Positions 41,870-55,971 of a stretch of DNA of 64,000 nucleotides are shown one piece after another. The position numbers and the translations under genes are program-made. Below the pieces are notes generated by a model. The model searched no databases, had not been told where the DNA came from, and was given only the letters and a program-made list of their open reading frames with translations. Numbering within the stretch: the stretch's first letter is position 1; each line of letters begins with the position of its first letter. Source of the DNA: Branchiostoma floridae (taxonomy: Eukaryota > Chordata > Leptocardii > Amphioxiformes > Branchiostomatidae). Where the stretch lies: NCBI RefSeq assembly GCF_000003815.2, contig NC_049997.1:13713567-13777566 (forward strand), given 5' to 3'.

Positions 41870-44800
41870 AATTGAGTAAGTAGCTAGCATTATCACAAGT
41901 AAGATTGGTACAGATAGTAAAATGTTAAACTTAGTACTGTTATTAGAAAGAAAATGTGGCATTTCAATATCACACATTATATTGAAGAAAAAACAGTGGT
42001 AGATTTCCATACCAAAGGAAATGTTGAGTCTACATAATTGCCATTTTCTTGTCACTTATCATTTGTATTTTAAAAAAATTAGTTGTAAATAATTTTACCT
42101 TACAAATATCATCTAAATAAATGTAAGTATCATTAAACAAAATTTAATATAAATATAATGTTATCCTACTTAAAACCTAAAACCGCTCACTCACTCCGAA
42201 GAATATGTAGGATGCACTAAAAAAATTCGCTAAATTCTGATCAGACAAAAGGCCATGATCGTACAAACTCGCAAAATTGATGTACTGAAACCTCTTTCAC
42301 CTTGCAACTGGAATATGTCAATACTGGTTTGACATGACTCAATACCTGATGCATTTTGAAATATCAACCAATCGCCAAGGGCTTTGCTTGCTGAATTGAC
42401 AGTGGCACTGCTGGCCCTGTCAAATTCATCTTGTAACAGCTAGGCTTACATGTATATCTGATTGAAATTTAACAAACATCAACAGTATTTCAATGGATGT
42501 GGTGTACAGAATTCAGTCTCTTGTAAAAAAAAATGTCACTGTAGATACTTGACATTTAGTCAGTTCCCTGATAGATTCACCCAAAATCATTAAGTATATA
42601 CATTACAATATGCCATGACAAAAAAAAGAATTTGCTGTTGTGACATTTCCTCATGAATCATGTAAATGAGAGCATTATTTGCGTCTAATAGTAATAATGG
42701 CCACAATGACTTAACTTCTAAATGATGCCAAAATGAAATTCCCATCATTTACCACTATGGAATTATCAATAATGGTATTTCTCATGGAGTATTCAAATTA
42801 GGTACCATCTGTACTATAAAATTTCAAAGGAAGAACTGAAATTGTTTCTTAACTGTTTGAAGTTTAATCTATACTACAGAATAGAATACTTTTCTGTCAG
42901 GTACTATTTTCTGGTGCTAGTATATGATATCACCTGCACCAGTGTGTCGTTATGCAGAAATATCATTAATCATACAAGAAATTTGACTGTTCCTGAAGGT
43001 ATAGCACTGCATCGTGAGGACATTATAGCTGACAGGTGCAACCAGATGGAAATATTGGGGTGATGCCTGGAAGCTGTTTGGCGGCCCCGAGCACTTCCCC
43101 ATCGCAGATTGGTTGTAAAAATGCCCATAAATCACCAGCATGGGTCGTAGAAATCTGACCGTTTGTCATCATCGTTTCTTGAGAATTCCTCTGAAGTGTG
43201 TCTGATATAGGGGTTGTGGGGGGGGGGGGGCTTATTTTATTACTTAGCTTTCCACAAATGCAATGATCAATAATGTCATTTCTGGCTGTAGTTCAAATTA
43301 ACAAGATGTCAATTCAAAATTGAAGCAAAATCTTAAGATTTTCAGGCTTTTTATTTTAATAATTGTAAAACGTTTTGTTGCCATGAAAGTTATAACAGAT
43401 AGAGAATTAAATGTGTACTGTTCAGAAATTTGCAAAGGTAGACAAGTTTAGAAATCACTTGTCTCAATGAAGTCAATTCTCCACAATACCACCATTCTGT
43501 ACACTAAAATATTGAAAGACAATAAAACGTAAACGAAAGCCTTCATAAAATTGCAATGATAAAGTCTTAGTTTATACCGTACAAGATCTACAGCCGCAAA
43601 TTGCCTTTTAATCAGGCAGACAGACCTAAGACAGTAAACAGACCTGTCTTAAACACAGTCTATAAATCTACTGTTATGACTGTTGCATCCTATTTTAACA
43701 ACCAGTCTCTTGAACTACTGCCAAAACAAGTTTCAGGAATCTTGCCAGTAAAATTAATTAACGAAGCGATAAATCTTACGGCAACTGCATGAATATATGT
43801 ACTGTAGACAGATATTCTTGTAACGTTACACGTTGGTTTTGAAGTAAATTTGGATTTGTTTTTCATAAGAATCTTGACTCATTCTCTTGAACCAATTCTA
43901 TAGTACTGTTTGCATCCTGTATGTTATTGGTCTCTTAAAACACAAAGTTTGGCTTCCATCACATAAAGGCTTTATGCTTGTCACTTTTAAGATTCCCTTA
44001 TAGAATTAAAGGACAACTGAATAGTAATGGCTAAATTAATATGTTAAGATATGGATAAAGACATATGGTTTTAACACCAGCTTTGCCACAGGCATGCAGG
44101 CAGCTGACTACACCAAAGAAACATCACCCCCAAAAATGCTTCTCGAGCAACTAAGCTATAGCAAGTTGACATGAAAAGTCCTTCCCATGCCACATGGTAT
44201 ATAAGGCAGCAACAATCTCCATCTCTTTACCCCTTGGGCCACACGTCTGTGCGAGCTTAGACAGGGCACTAACATCATGCGTTCAACTCCCATACTCTTT
44301 CCATTAAATACTGAGTAAGTAGAGAATTTCAAAGCATTCAAAGTTACTGTACCATATTTGAAGTCATTGGTCATTAACTTGGTGGGGGATCAAACCCACA
44401 ACCTGAGTGGAATTACAGAATACAATCATAGCACTATATGACGTCATTCCACCAGTACGTAGTCCAACTCCAATACCACAAATGAATCTCCCCCAATCGC
44501 CCATGGCTGAACTGATTGAACCTGATGTGTCGGTTATTTCTACTGAGACGTTCAAATCCCTCCCAATTACCTGCTTGGAGAGGCTAATCTTGTTGGCAAA
44601 GTCAATTTAAACTTCGACACTTTTTCAGGACAACCAATCTAAAGTTACTTTCACAGAGCCTTCATGAATACAGATGCTGCTAATTCCTGGCAGCTGCCGT
44701 GTTAACATACTTTTATCAGGTATAATTATGAATATAATTGCAAAGACATGATGAAAGGCTAGAGTTAAGAATTTGTAAAGTTAAAATGCTACAATGATGC

Positions 44801-47800
44801 AAATATCAACTCTCATAAATCTGCTTTTTACCTTACTCTCATGTCCCAAATAAATGTACCGGGACGTTTATTTTTTTTAGCCTCAAAATCCACCCGGTAC
44901 GTTCTTATTTTGGATGGTACGTTTATCTTTTTTTTTTTTTTTAAATTGGGGCTTTGCTTAGCAAAGACCCTCAAAGTATTGAAAGTTTTGGGGTTTTCTG
45001 TCCATATTTCCGTGGTGTTTTTGCTCAAATTCACGTCTAACATTGTGAAGTGATTAGCGAATTATGTTCAGTGTGCATAAAGTCAAGTCAAATGTACCTC
45101 AAGTTTTACTGATGCTGACAATTATCAGATCTTTTTATTGTCAACAATTTTTGTGACTTGACAATCATAGGATACCAAGAACTATGATATCTAAAATTAC
45201 CATCATGATGTTTTGTAGAGAACCTCTTTTTAAGTTGATGCAAGACTCAATTATGCAAAAAATTATTAGAAATTGCATTGACTATTCTAACAATCCAGGG
45301 AGAAAGTTTTACTACCCATAACATTAAATCATTATCGCGTGGCGTAACAAGAGAGATAAATCATAATGATGATCAGGGATGAATGGTTACAGATTGTTTT
45401 TGCTTACCCGCAACACAACAAAAACTTGGAGTTCTGCTGAAATACCAAGGAAAACCACAAGGGAACCAAAAATCTAACCATTTCTTTAAGAGAACAAGAC
45501 CTAAGTACGCAACAGATTTCAGGACAATCCATAGCTTCTTCAGATGTGCTGCTATATGTAAAGACGTAAACACCATTACAAACACCCCTACAAATGCCAA
45601 TGCAACCTTCTTCGTGAAGGCAATAAAGAAAAAGTCACAGTAGGGTACGACTCATTTAGTAATTGGTACAACTTAATTGCTATGTATTCCCAAGGGTGCA
45701 ACAAAAAGAAAACAATGCAAAACCAGAGCTGTAATTGGAAACTTATTGGTTCCATAAATGTTTATAGCTTCTGCTCATAAAAATCCCATTTTCCGCAAAA
45801 ATTGATGGATGAAACAGATGCTTTCAAGGACACTCAATTAGAGTGAGCGGATGAGATGCTTATTGGACCACTTTTATGTTGCAACATCATCATGTTTTAC
45901 AAGGAACTTTTATCACGATTGTAATTTGCCCAACTTTATGACTTACTTAGTCCTTCAGATATAGATATATAGTTAATGAAAAGGTGGATATGGATGACTT
46001 TCCTAAGCAAGATTATGCATTGGTTTAGGCTGCATGGCTTTGCCTATGATAATCATGCAGTCAAGCTGGTTAGGGAACCTGCCTAGGACCAAAAGGTTGG
46101 GACACTATAGAAAGGGTTTCAGTCCATTGTGCCTGTTGGAATGAAAGAATTAGGGGGATTTCCCTAGTAAATACTGTATACAACAGTCAAGGCCAGACTC
46201 AATTCAAAATATGGCCGAGATTATCTATTCAGACCTGGAAGATAAATCTGGTTTGCGATCAGTTACACTTTTTAAAAATACTTTTAACGAAGAAGCTTTC
46301 ATTTATTTAAACTGAAGCATATGAACTTTCTCTCAACTCTCTCTGTCTCTCTCTCAAGCCCCAGTCTCCCAGATTTTCTCCTCATGAATTGATGCAAAGT
46401 AGGTTACTTTCAATTATAATTAGATTATCTGTCACACATTGGGTGCCTGTGGTGCAAATATGAAGTTTCTGTCACACTGCTGAGTAAATAATCACATGAC
46501 TGTTTAGAAGATTCCAGATTCTGAAGTATACAATGTAAATCTTGATACATGTACTATGAACTTTCTATGGCCTCAGAGAGAAGGTCGTCATTAAAAGACT
46601 TCCTATTTCTTATACTGCATCATAATGATGAACATAGTAACTGTTACAATATGAAGAGTCAGAACTTACAGCTCTGAGCTGATTTAATATGATGAAGCAT
46701 TTATGGCAACTGGCTCTCTAACAACTATCACTAAAGAACATGTATTACTAATAGAATGTAATCTCCAAGTACATTGTAGATGTAAGAATCTATTGTAAAC
46801 TTTAGAATATTGTACTCCTTTCTAGAATAAATCTTAACAATTCACAAGCTATGAGGAACTATATTCTAATATCTGCTTGAGGATCACACAGAATGACCAA
46901 CTCATTTGTTAGCGGCCATAATTACAGCCATGGAAAAGGTTTACTGGCTAATAAAATTCCTTGCACTGGCTAGCATCCCTCTCTTCTGTCAATAAACTCT
47001 TGGTTAGTAATTCTGCAACCCTATTCAGTTCTTAATACACAGGAATTGGATTAATTTGTGAGAAATACCGGTAATTACAGACAGTCAATGGCCATTGAGC
47101 GGCACGCAAGCCGTTACGCTGACCAAGCAATTAGGTACGGTATGGGGTCCGCTATGACGTGATAAAGTGCAGACCCAGAACGGGCTGACAGCGTACTTTG
47201 TTGGTAAGACGGAGAGACCATTTCTGAGACAAAAGACATCTTGGGGTTAATGGGTGAAACAGACCACTGCAGGAGATCCCATTATCTGTTTCTGCAGCAG
47301 CAGATGTTTTGTTGCTTTTGAATTGCTCTGAGAACAAATAGCTATTCAATGATGCATAGCATAAAATGTAGTGAAAAGGAGGACACCAAGAAATCTGCTC
47401 AACAGGCTGAAAATAGACTCTTAATCAGGGCTGTTTCCAGCTTTAAATTTTTTCTATCCCACTCATTGTTTTGGGGCCCATGTTGTTGATTTTCCTGGTT
47501 AAATAGGTTATTTTAAGCTTATGAAAGTAAAGTTTCAACAGTTTTTTAGTCATTTTGGAGAATGGGAAGGGATAAAATTATTTTCCATCCCAACAAGCAA
47601 ATTTCCGTCCCCCAGGAGGGAAGGATGGTTCCTTAGACAGCCTTGCTCCTAATAGTCTCATATAGCACAGAGTCTCAATAAACATGTCAGGGTTAAGATT
47701 GTAATCTGGCAGATTCCCCAAAACTACCAGTAGACAGCCCAGATTATGATCAGTATGTTGTAGGAAGGCGATAGGGTGGTCTCCTGTTCATAAATCCTTA

Positions 47801-48703
47801 ACTTCAAGTCAATCTACTGATCTATGAAGTTACATCAATCAAAACTGAAAAGTAATGACTGCATTTTAAGGTGACACTGTACTGTGTGATATTTAAATTT
47901 ACAGACTCTGATTAGGTGCTCTACTGGCAGAATTGGCAATTCTACTAGATTGCTATCTCTATATGCTGTACATGTATTCTGGGACATATTTTCCAGATGT
48001 AGAGATCCTGATTACAGTCTCTATCAACAGGCCCTAATCAGGACCACTACTGGTGAGATTGCTGATAGTACTGACAGAATCACTGAGCATATTGGCAGAG
48101 ATCCTGGTCACAATCTCTGAAGACAGATATCAATTTAATACTGTATCTGCAAATTAAACTTGTAATCTCTGCTCTGACATATAGTCACAGCGGGACAAAA
48201 CTCTCAGAGCTTAGTAACAGAATGTAAGGGAGCCAGATGCAAGACGTAAGGAAAAAGATTGACTCAACTGAATTAAAAAGTGATGGCAACTACTGGACAA
48301 TTGTCAACAAGTGCAGAAACGATCTTCTTCTTCTGTTAAAGTGAAGGCGTAATTCATGAGACAAAGCTTTTTTGGTAGCTGATAGTGGAATACAGCTTCG
48401 CTTTGACTTGCTTTTTAATTTTATAGCCAAGCACACATTGTCAAGATAACCCCAAGTATTCTCAATGAGTGAGTTGTGGTCTTTTCGAAAATTGTCAGAC
48501 ACCAATTAAACTCCCTGATACACTGGGCTTTGGCTCTTCTCCAGAAGTCTCTAGCTACTCCATTGAATTATACCCAGATGTGGCAAATAAAAGCCCTGAT
48601 CTACAGTACTAGGATGCGGAGACCATTAAATCAAGCAGATGCAGAAGCAATACATGTAGATGCTTGATGATACAGCTTAAGTTACATAAATCAGTGATGA
48701 TGT
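41870..48703. other. Non-coding DNA with scattered repeats
   Basis: No gene recognised on either strand. A G run sits at about 43,219, a T run at about 44,928, and CT-rich simple sequence at about 46,335. A pair of copies of a GTACGTT-containing phrase lies at 44,860-44,935. An AGAGATCCTGAT-type repeat is at 47,890-48,170. The many short open frames lack motifs and splice logic. Confidence 0.5.
44150..44320 (-). mobile_element. Possible tRNA-derived SINE fragment
   Basis: On the minus strand GAGTTGAACGC resembles a pol III B box and TGTGGCCCAAGGGGTAAAG an A box of the type TGGCNNANNGG. Order and spacing are not those of a single intact tRNA head, so this may be a composite or decayed SINE. 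A second B-box-like word, GTGGGTTTGATCC, lies at about 44,388-44,402. Low certainty. Confidence 0.3.
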
Positions 48704-50233
48704 TAACGCTAGTTAACCTTTATTCGTTCAGTTACCTTAATTCGTTTTTTTCAAAAACAGGGAATCTACGGAGACACGGTAAATGCAACATCAGTAATAA
48801 CCACAGGAATGCATAACCGAGAGACTTAAGTGTTTAGAATATTCATGAAAAGGCTCCGATGACCACGCATTTGAAAACAGCGAGGTCAAAAACGTACCGT
48901 CCCTTATTGTAATAGCCTACCGCTCTATGGGAGGATTGCGTCACCGTGTTGTTCGCCGGAATGGCAGAGATCTATCACATTCGCTTCCAGTTCACATTTA
49001 TCATGCACAAGACAACTCAATAAAGTTTGTGTTGCTAACCAGTAACTGGACTCAAAGTGTGATCAATTGTCGAAAACCGTCTCTTTGTTGCCACAACCTC
49101 CCGCACTTGTGGCGCACTCGATCGAACGTCGCCATGTTTTTCCCCAGAAACCTACGGTCGCAACCGCGGGAAAAAGATTGGATGACGACATTAAAAGGCA
49201 TTTATTAAACTTACCTTTAATAACTCACTAACTCGCCTTTTTCTCTTAGATTATTAAGCAGCCATCTATTAAACAATTTATGCACCACCAAAAATGGAAA
49301 TGATATGGAACATCGACAAATTAATTGATTTTACTCTGGTCCCCTTTTTTTAAAATGTGAAAGTCCCAAGCCAGATCATGTAAACTGTTGCAAATACGGC
49401 CTTGAAGACGATACCAACTGTCTCAGTACGGGTATGGTACACCGATAACAAGATTTGCACTGCATATTTGTCGACCACAAGTCTGACAGCAATGTTTTGT
49501 ATCATTTATTGTGGAATCTTTCGTTCTTTGATCCAGGGCATTGACAACAGCGGCATATCAGACTTCACACCCCTTCATCTTTAGTGTTGTTGGCCGCCGG
49601 AATAGACCTTTGACACAAATATATCGGGTTACATTTTGCCGCGTGGAGGATGCAAAACACTGTACAGATGGTTGTACTGCAAACTGATGATTACCCGCTT
49701 GGAAATAGCCACAGCACGCCGTTCAAGTTGCAACGAAAGGTGCATAAGTTTCATGGGACGGTATGGCGCCAGGATCGATTCTACGTCACGGTCTACTGAC
49801 CCAACAACCTCATTTTTTTACCAACGCGCTACTCGCGGCGTGTGACGGTAAATACTCAGCGGTAGTTGTCGGGATTTTTTTGTTGCCTGAATAAGTTTGT
49901 AATCTACAGCACTCCATTCATGTCAAGAAAGGAACAATAGCTTCAGCATAAAGTAATTAGCAGCGGTCAAACATAACGAGTCTCGTCAGAACGAATAAAG
50001 GTCACGCCCTCCGGGAGCGCCGTCGTTCTCAACGCAACGCGACGGTGTTTTCAAATTGAGAAATTTTCATATTAGCATGGTAGGAGAGAAAATACATCGT
50101 GGATGGGATGAATGACAAAGGTAAACAACAATATCACCATGTTGAATACAGAAATTATGCTTTGTTCTTCTGCCAGATTGGAATAAGCTGACTCTTGGTG
50201 AAAAACGCAACGAATAAAGGTTAACTAGCGTTA
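48704..50233. mobile_element. 1.53-kb element with 25-bp perfect inverted ends
   Basis: The left end TAACGCTAGTTAACCTTTAT and following TCGTT is repeated exactly in inverse at 50,209-50,233. ACAT(A/G)AATCAGT occurs beside both ends, a possible target duplication. The interior is CpG-rich, unlike the surroundings. On the minus strand near 49,131 a perfect Kozak AACATGGCG opens a 27-codon frame (MATFDRVRHKCGRLWQQRDG...) ending in TGA. No transposase motif is recognised; probably non-autonomous or carrying captured DNA. Confidence 0.7.
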
Positions 50234-53200
50234 CATGAATCAGTTTCTTTATAAACTTAAACTCAGTCCAAGTTAAAGATTGAATAAAAGTAGACTACTT
50301 GAGCAGTTTTTTTATTTCATACTGTTTGTGCATCATGACTCATACCCAGTTCAAATTCTATAGGAAGAAATAAGCTTCAACTAAGCATCGATATCTGACA
50401 TGGGATCTCTAGCCCCAAAGGAAATATCCTCTATTATGAAAGGTTCTATCTCCATGTCCTTCTCCCTTCGGCTCAACTGGGATTTGGTACAACAGCTATG
50501 ACCTCATCTGCAGAGTACTGACGGATGGTCAACGGTCACTGAATTAGATTAACCTCTATCAAGTAGTTTATCAATGTATACCACATGGGGATCATGTACT
50601 GTATGTTCACTTGTTGTATGCCAGGGGATACTTATTCTGCCTTAGATTCTTGCTTCATAGATTTGCTGTATCATAACATTGTATGATGCGAAAAACGATT
50701 GTCAAAAGATCACATTTACCATTTAAGATATGATCAAACCAAAAATGCTTAGTCGCAATTTTCACCAACATTTAAAGAAAGTCACAATTGTTTCTTATAT
50801 TAGATGGAACATTATCATACAGTTCTTCTGATTAATTCATATGACTTCAGTGATAGTACATTGTATACATGTATCTGACTTTGGATCTATCACAGAATAT
50901 GCAATATTTTTTTGCAAAAATCCAAGAACCATTAAACTGAAGTATAGCTTCTGGGCAGATGGCATTATAAATCATGGCTACCATCTTGTTTGTACCCAAC
51001 ATCATGGCCTTCTGCCAGAAAATCTCACTCATCTAATGCCATTTTCATCAGACCACATTGGTGTCATGTGAGCAATGTCAATGAGACAGAACACTAACCA
51101 TTACAACAATCACTCAGGGCATCTTTCAAGGTTACATAGCAACTTTCCATAACTGCCAACTAAAAGCCAATTCACATAAATTCATTGGTACTTTGGATGC
51201 ACTTAACAGCTTTCCTCTTTTAACTTTTTCTGTAACAAGACTTGTATTATGCATGCTTAATGAATTAAAGACTGTTTGTAACAATGTGTATCTTAAATAT
51301 CAAAATGGCCTCCTTGCAGGCTGTTTTAGAACTGCAGTCCCATTTTTGTTGGAGACTTTGAACCAGGAAGATTCAAGAAAAGTTTAAGGATTGATGCATT
51401 CTAGTACATTTGTATTTCTAGCCTTAAACTGTCGATCAATTTTATTATGCCATCTTACCTATCCTGAGTATTTCGAACAACATTTGCCTCAAATTGTCAA
51501 AACCTACCTCTAAGTAAGCAGTGTTGATAAAAGAATTCTTAACTTACATGTACCCATCCTGAAAGACTGATAATCACGGGGCAACTTTGAAACATTCTAG
51601 CTGAAAGATTTCTTCTTTTACAATGTAATCCACAAATTACAATCACCTTCACATAAATCAACAGTATAGAACAAGTATAGATGTTTGTGGTCTGAAGTCT
51701 TACGACCATTGGTCATTTGTCAGGTTTAACCGCACTGGAAAAGGTATAAAAATTTTACATGACAAATCATCGGCCCTTCCCAGGATGCCGTGCAGGTATC
51801 CAAAATCAATGCCCTCCCCCCATCCTCCATTCTTTCTTGTCACCAGATGATGGGGAAAGTTTTTATCACTGTCCTGGTAAATCCGAAGACTGGAACATGA
51901 AATTACTGTGTAATTGAAGGCTTAATTGGAGTCATTAATCCTTTCTGGGAGAGCTTATCCTGGCGAGGGGATTAACCCCACTATATGGGTTCAAGGAGAA
52001 CATGAAACGTTGGCTGTGATAGCAAGGCTAGTCTAACAGCAATTTGTGTCAACATTATCTGGGTTAACAAGAAGGGCATTCAATTTGCATGCAACATATC
52101 CGGATATCCCGATCCTGATGCATAGGGGAGGGGGGTGTTTGAGCAAGAAGCTCTTTGCAATCTGGCAGAATCACAGATTCTGCTTGTAGAGATCTCTATT
52201 GACATAAACTTTTATCTCATTTTAGATATGATGATTGAAATCCTTAAATTCAAGACATGGATTGTAGTTCAGACTGCCTTTCAAGAAATTGCAAATATCC
52301 CTAAATTCACAGAGACTTTGATCGTGATCTCTATAAATTTTGCAGAATTATCTCGTAACCCTGATACAATGTATATATGTATCATCATATGAAATTTGCT
52401 TTGCCATAACTACATGTACCTAATCATCTTTCCTGGTCACATTCTACATTGTGGTCCCAGTCTACAGATTATTTGCTGTTCAGTGACCTCAATAAAGCAT
52501 GCTTGCCTGGCAAGCGAGATGAAGCTTTGATTCCTTCTGAAGATATGCCGGTTTCTTTTGAGTCGCAACAACTTTTCCTCCTTCAATGTGTGAGACCTTC
52601 CACAAGCATCCTTAGGTAGGAAAAAGCAATCCAATGCCCACTTAAGCTTGCATATTGGTGCGCACAACTTCAAAGTGTGAACTAGAATTAAAAGACTTTC
52701 AGATCAAGAAACCATCTTGACACCCAACAACCTACCACAATCATGCAAACAGATTCTTCTCTGATATCTCCAAATCCACTTTACTGTTAGTGCTTGTCTA
52801 TGAATACATGTTCAGGAACCGACACTTTCATTTCAACTTGTAAAGTATTCTGCTGCTGACAATCTTATCATCACACAGCACGTTGTCTCTGTTCCTCTCG
52901 GATTACACCTCGTACGCAATTGATTAAACACGGCGGGGTCTTCATCATGAGGAACTCCTCACAACCAATCAGAGGCAGTTTAACAGGTGTTATGAAATGA
53001 GTTTGGATAATGAGCAGTTTGAGAAAATAGATTAGAGACGAGATAGCGGAAAGAAGTAACAGTGCTGTAATGGGAGTGTCATCAGCCATGTTGGACCAAA
53101 ACAAGATGACCTTGGATAAGGTCAAACTGTTATGGACTGTAAGAGTTAAATCTGGAACAGCATCTCTTCTCCCAAGTCATGATTGAGGCCAGCTCAACTG

Positions 53201-53329
53201 CCCAATAAGAGGATTCATTTTTTTAGGACTTAGACTGACCCAATAGGAGAAGCAGGGGCTATGAAGGCTGGTCTGGGGAGTTACCTATCTTCAGACCCGA
53301 ATGTTTTTGATTCACTCACATGTGCAAGG
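50234..53329. other. Non-coding DNA
   Basis: No exon supported. 52,150-52,360 shows weak similarity to the AGAGATCCTGAT repeat. A small less AT-rich patch with CGTACGCAATTGATTA is at 52,900-52,950. Nothing else stands out. Confidence 0.45.
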
Positions 53330-53334
53330 GAAGG

Positions 53335-53625
53335 ACCCCTACTCCTTTGATAAGTGTGGTGGGTTCCGTAACAAAGATTGTACTTTTGAAAAGGTGTGGC
53401 TCTCCTCAAATGTAGGTCCTCTATTCAACTTCCTATACAAGTGATACAATACAAGTCAATACAGAAGATAGGTACTCTTCATTTCCACCTCAGTGAAGTG
53501 AGGGGAGTCTTGTTAAGTGCCTTCCCAAAGGCACAACTGTTCAAATACCCAGGATCTAAGGATTCTGGCTCAAAACTCTAGATTTAACCATTATGCCACA
53601 TGATGCCACATTTCAACTAGACTAT
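53335..53625 (-). mobile_element. tRNA-derived SINE
   Basis: The minus strand starts with TGTGGCATAATGGTTAAAT, whose TGGCATAATGG fits a pol III A box; a worn B box (GGTATTTGAAC) follows about 40 bases on, then TTGTGCCTTTGGGAAGGCAC. This order, a tRNA-like head followed by a TGCCTT..AAGGCAC hairpin, is common in SINEs of marine invertebrates and fish. The 3' end is not sharply defined. Confidence 0.6.
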
Positions 53626-54852
53626 ATAATAAAATCATCTTAATCTTACATCAAGCATACATTTTGTATCTAGAAGAGTTTTTTAATATTAGAAAATTCT
53701 CCATTTCTTTTCCTGTAACTGCATTGCTACAACTGCCAGTTGAATGTATAGTAAAACAGATCTGGAATGAATTATTTATAAGATCACAAGAAAAAAGTTT
53801 GGCTTGCATGCAAGCACCACGTCAAACGGTAACGTATTTGCTGTGCCAAAACCCAGGCTCTTTTCACGGCTGTTGCCCCGCCATTACTGATCCCATTCCA
53901 CATTTTCCAGTACCATCCAATCTGGCTCTAATCTCCTTTCATTTCGATCTGCCATCTAAATCTGATTTAAAGGGTTTTTGAAGACCTGCAGAGTGAGCTG
54001 GAACGTCCGTTGCAATGTATGGCGCATTCCAAGCTAACGGAAGCTGTTCATTACTTGTATTTAGAAATTAAAGATAGATAGCAAAGCAATAGTATAGCAA
54101 ACTTGACTGCATGTATATATCCAACTGTAATCTTCTATTGGTAATACCGCTTGCCATTCCCGAAATTGATTGGGAAAAAATGTAGCAGCCCAAAGATTGC
54201 TCCCACAAGATTGAATTTGAGGAAAAAGTTTGCCTTTGGGTCAGAATATCGTCAGAATGCTATTACTTAATTGTATACAGAATTGACAAATCAATTAACA
54301 TTATTAGATGGTTCTCAAATTATTTTGTACTTGAGGCTGAGACCTGAGTAATCGGTCTAGGCAATTAAACATTTCACGTCGCTCAATATGTTTCATAGAT
54401 CAAGAACTATTTTTTTTCTATCCTTAGTGTGTTTTGTCTTTGTCATAATTTTTACAACAGCATCATATTCCAATGATATGATAAAATCAAGGGTCAAACA
54501 AATCCAATTTCTGCGATTTAACAGTCATTTAGTGATTGCCTAAAATCCCCAAACTAAGATTTACAATACAACTGCCAAAATAGTAACTTTAATCTTCTGA
54601 AAATAGTGGAGCTTTATACCTCATATGGTATGAAATTGCTGAAATGAAATTGTTATCACTCAAACTTTCCTTATACAATCTCATACAGTGCTTTAGCCTT
54701 GACTTTCGAAATTACTGTTAAATTTCAATGATGGAATCCAGATTGGAAAGTGGCATGACATACGTACATGCCATGTGCGTATTGTACTTATGCGCCTACA
54801 TTTGATTAAATGTACGCCGTGTTAAATGGCATTCGCAGAGGTTTATGCGTAC

Positions 54853-54923
54853 CTGTTGATCGTGCCCCACCAGATGTTCAGCGAGCGTTGTCGTAGATCA
54901 TCGAGAGGGTAGAAGTAAGTCAT
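54853..54923 (-). other. Orphan exon-like open segment
   Basis: In a CpG-rich island, ATG at 54,923 opens 23 codons plus two bases, MTYFYPLDDLRQRSLNIWWG then TIN, ending at a strong donor CAACAG|GTACGC. The frame stays open upstream to about 54,990, where it is hydrophobic (SLFFLPVWTFLSG), but there is no AG acceptor, so a first exon is more likely than an internal one. Its end phase (2) does not fit F-spondin exon R1, which needs phase 1. No family recognised. Confidence 0.35.
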
Positions 54924-55494
54924 CCGCGCGCGATGAATTCCGGAGAGAAAGGTCCAGACGGGCAAGAAAAATAGAGAGGAAAGAGAAACAATTTAGTATT
55001 GAGGTCCTTAGATTCAAGTCAGGTATCAGCATCTTCATACATTTAACAACAAAATTACCAACACCAACTTTTCATTGATTTTGTACTTTTCTTCTCCTGT
55101 TAACTATAGGCGCAAGTAAGAAACATTGATAAAAACAATTGTGAAATTTCATGGTTCAAAGATACAAATTGTGTTGAATTGCCTATTCATACTGTTTCAT
55201 CAAAGCCATGATTTTACAAATGAGGTGAAACCATATATACATGTACACTGTAGTTCTTGCTATACAATTGATGAATACGGTAATGTTAAATGTATTTTGA
55301 AAATGGTCCAAATCCCATCGTGCACCAAAACGTTATGAGAAAAACAACATGGGGTTTGGATAATTTTGTTGTTACTGATTTAATACATTAAACATAACAT
55401 CATTAAGTAGAAACATTTGGCAATTAAAAACTTTGAAGTGTGCAGAATTCAAACAAACTTTATCCTCTTAAAACTATAACAGTGAACGCTAGTT

Positions 55495-55696
55495 CACCTT
55501 TATCCGCAGGGTAATCGTTTTACAAAACAGGGTATTTAGGAACATCAAGTTGACGGGTGGTAGTTTTCAACTGCAATATCCTGAAAATGTTGCAATTTGA
55601 AACTAACGTCCGTCAACGTGATATCCCCAAATACCCTGTTTTAAAAGCAACGGATATGGGCTACCCAACCCACCAAGATAAAAGTGAACTAGCGTT
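55495..55696. mobile_element. 202-bp MITE related to the 48.7-kb element
   Basis: Ends AACGCTAGTTCACCTTTATC and, in inverse, AACGCTAGTTCACTTTTATC. The interior is largely self-complementary (AACAGGGTATTTAGG / CCAAATACCCTGTT). The tip AACGCTAGTT is shared with the element at 48,704-50,233, suggesting one transposase family. Confidence 0.75.
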
Positions 55697-55971
55697 ACTA
55701 GTCATATTTAACAAAGTAGCTTAAACTTCTTAGTTTAACCAGAGAGATATATGTACATGTATCATAAGCTGTTTTTATGCTTAATAGTGTTAGCCATAAA
55801 AGATACTAGGTACTTCATTCAAGCTAACAACATCATTAACCACACTGACATTGTACCTTTTTACTACGGCAAACAGCATAGCTACTGCATAGACTCATTT
55901 CAAGTTAATGTCCCGGGACCTATATACTCTAACAACCAATTTCGGAGGACCATCTTTTCGCATGCATTCTG

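Noticed and set aside
44370-44470. tRNA gene suggested by GTGGGTTTGATCCCCCAC
   Set aside because: The T-arm-like hairpin is there, but no acceptor stem, D arm or A box at the right distance.
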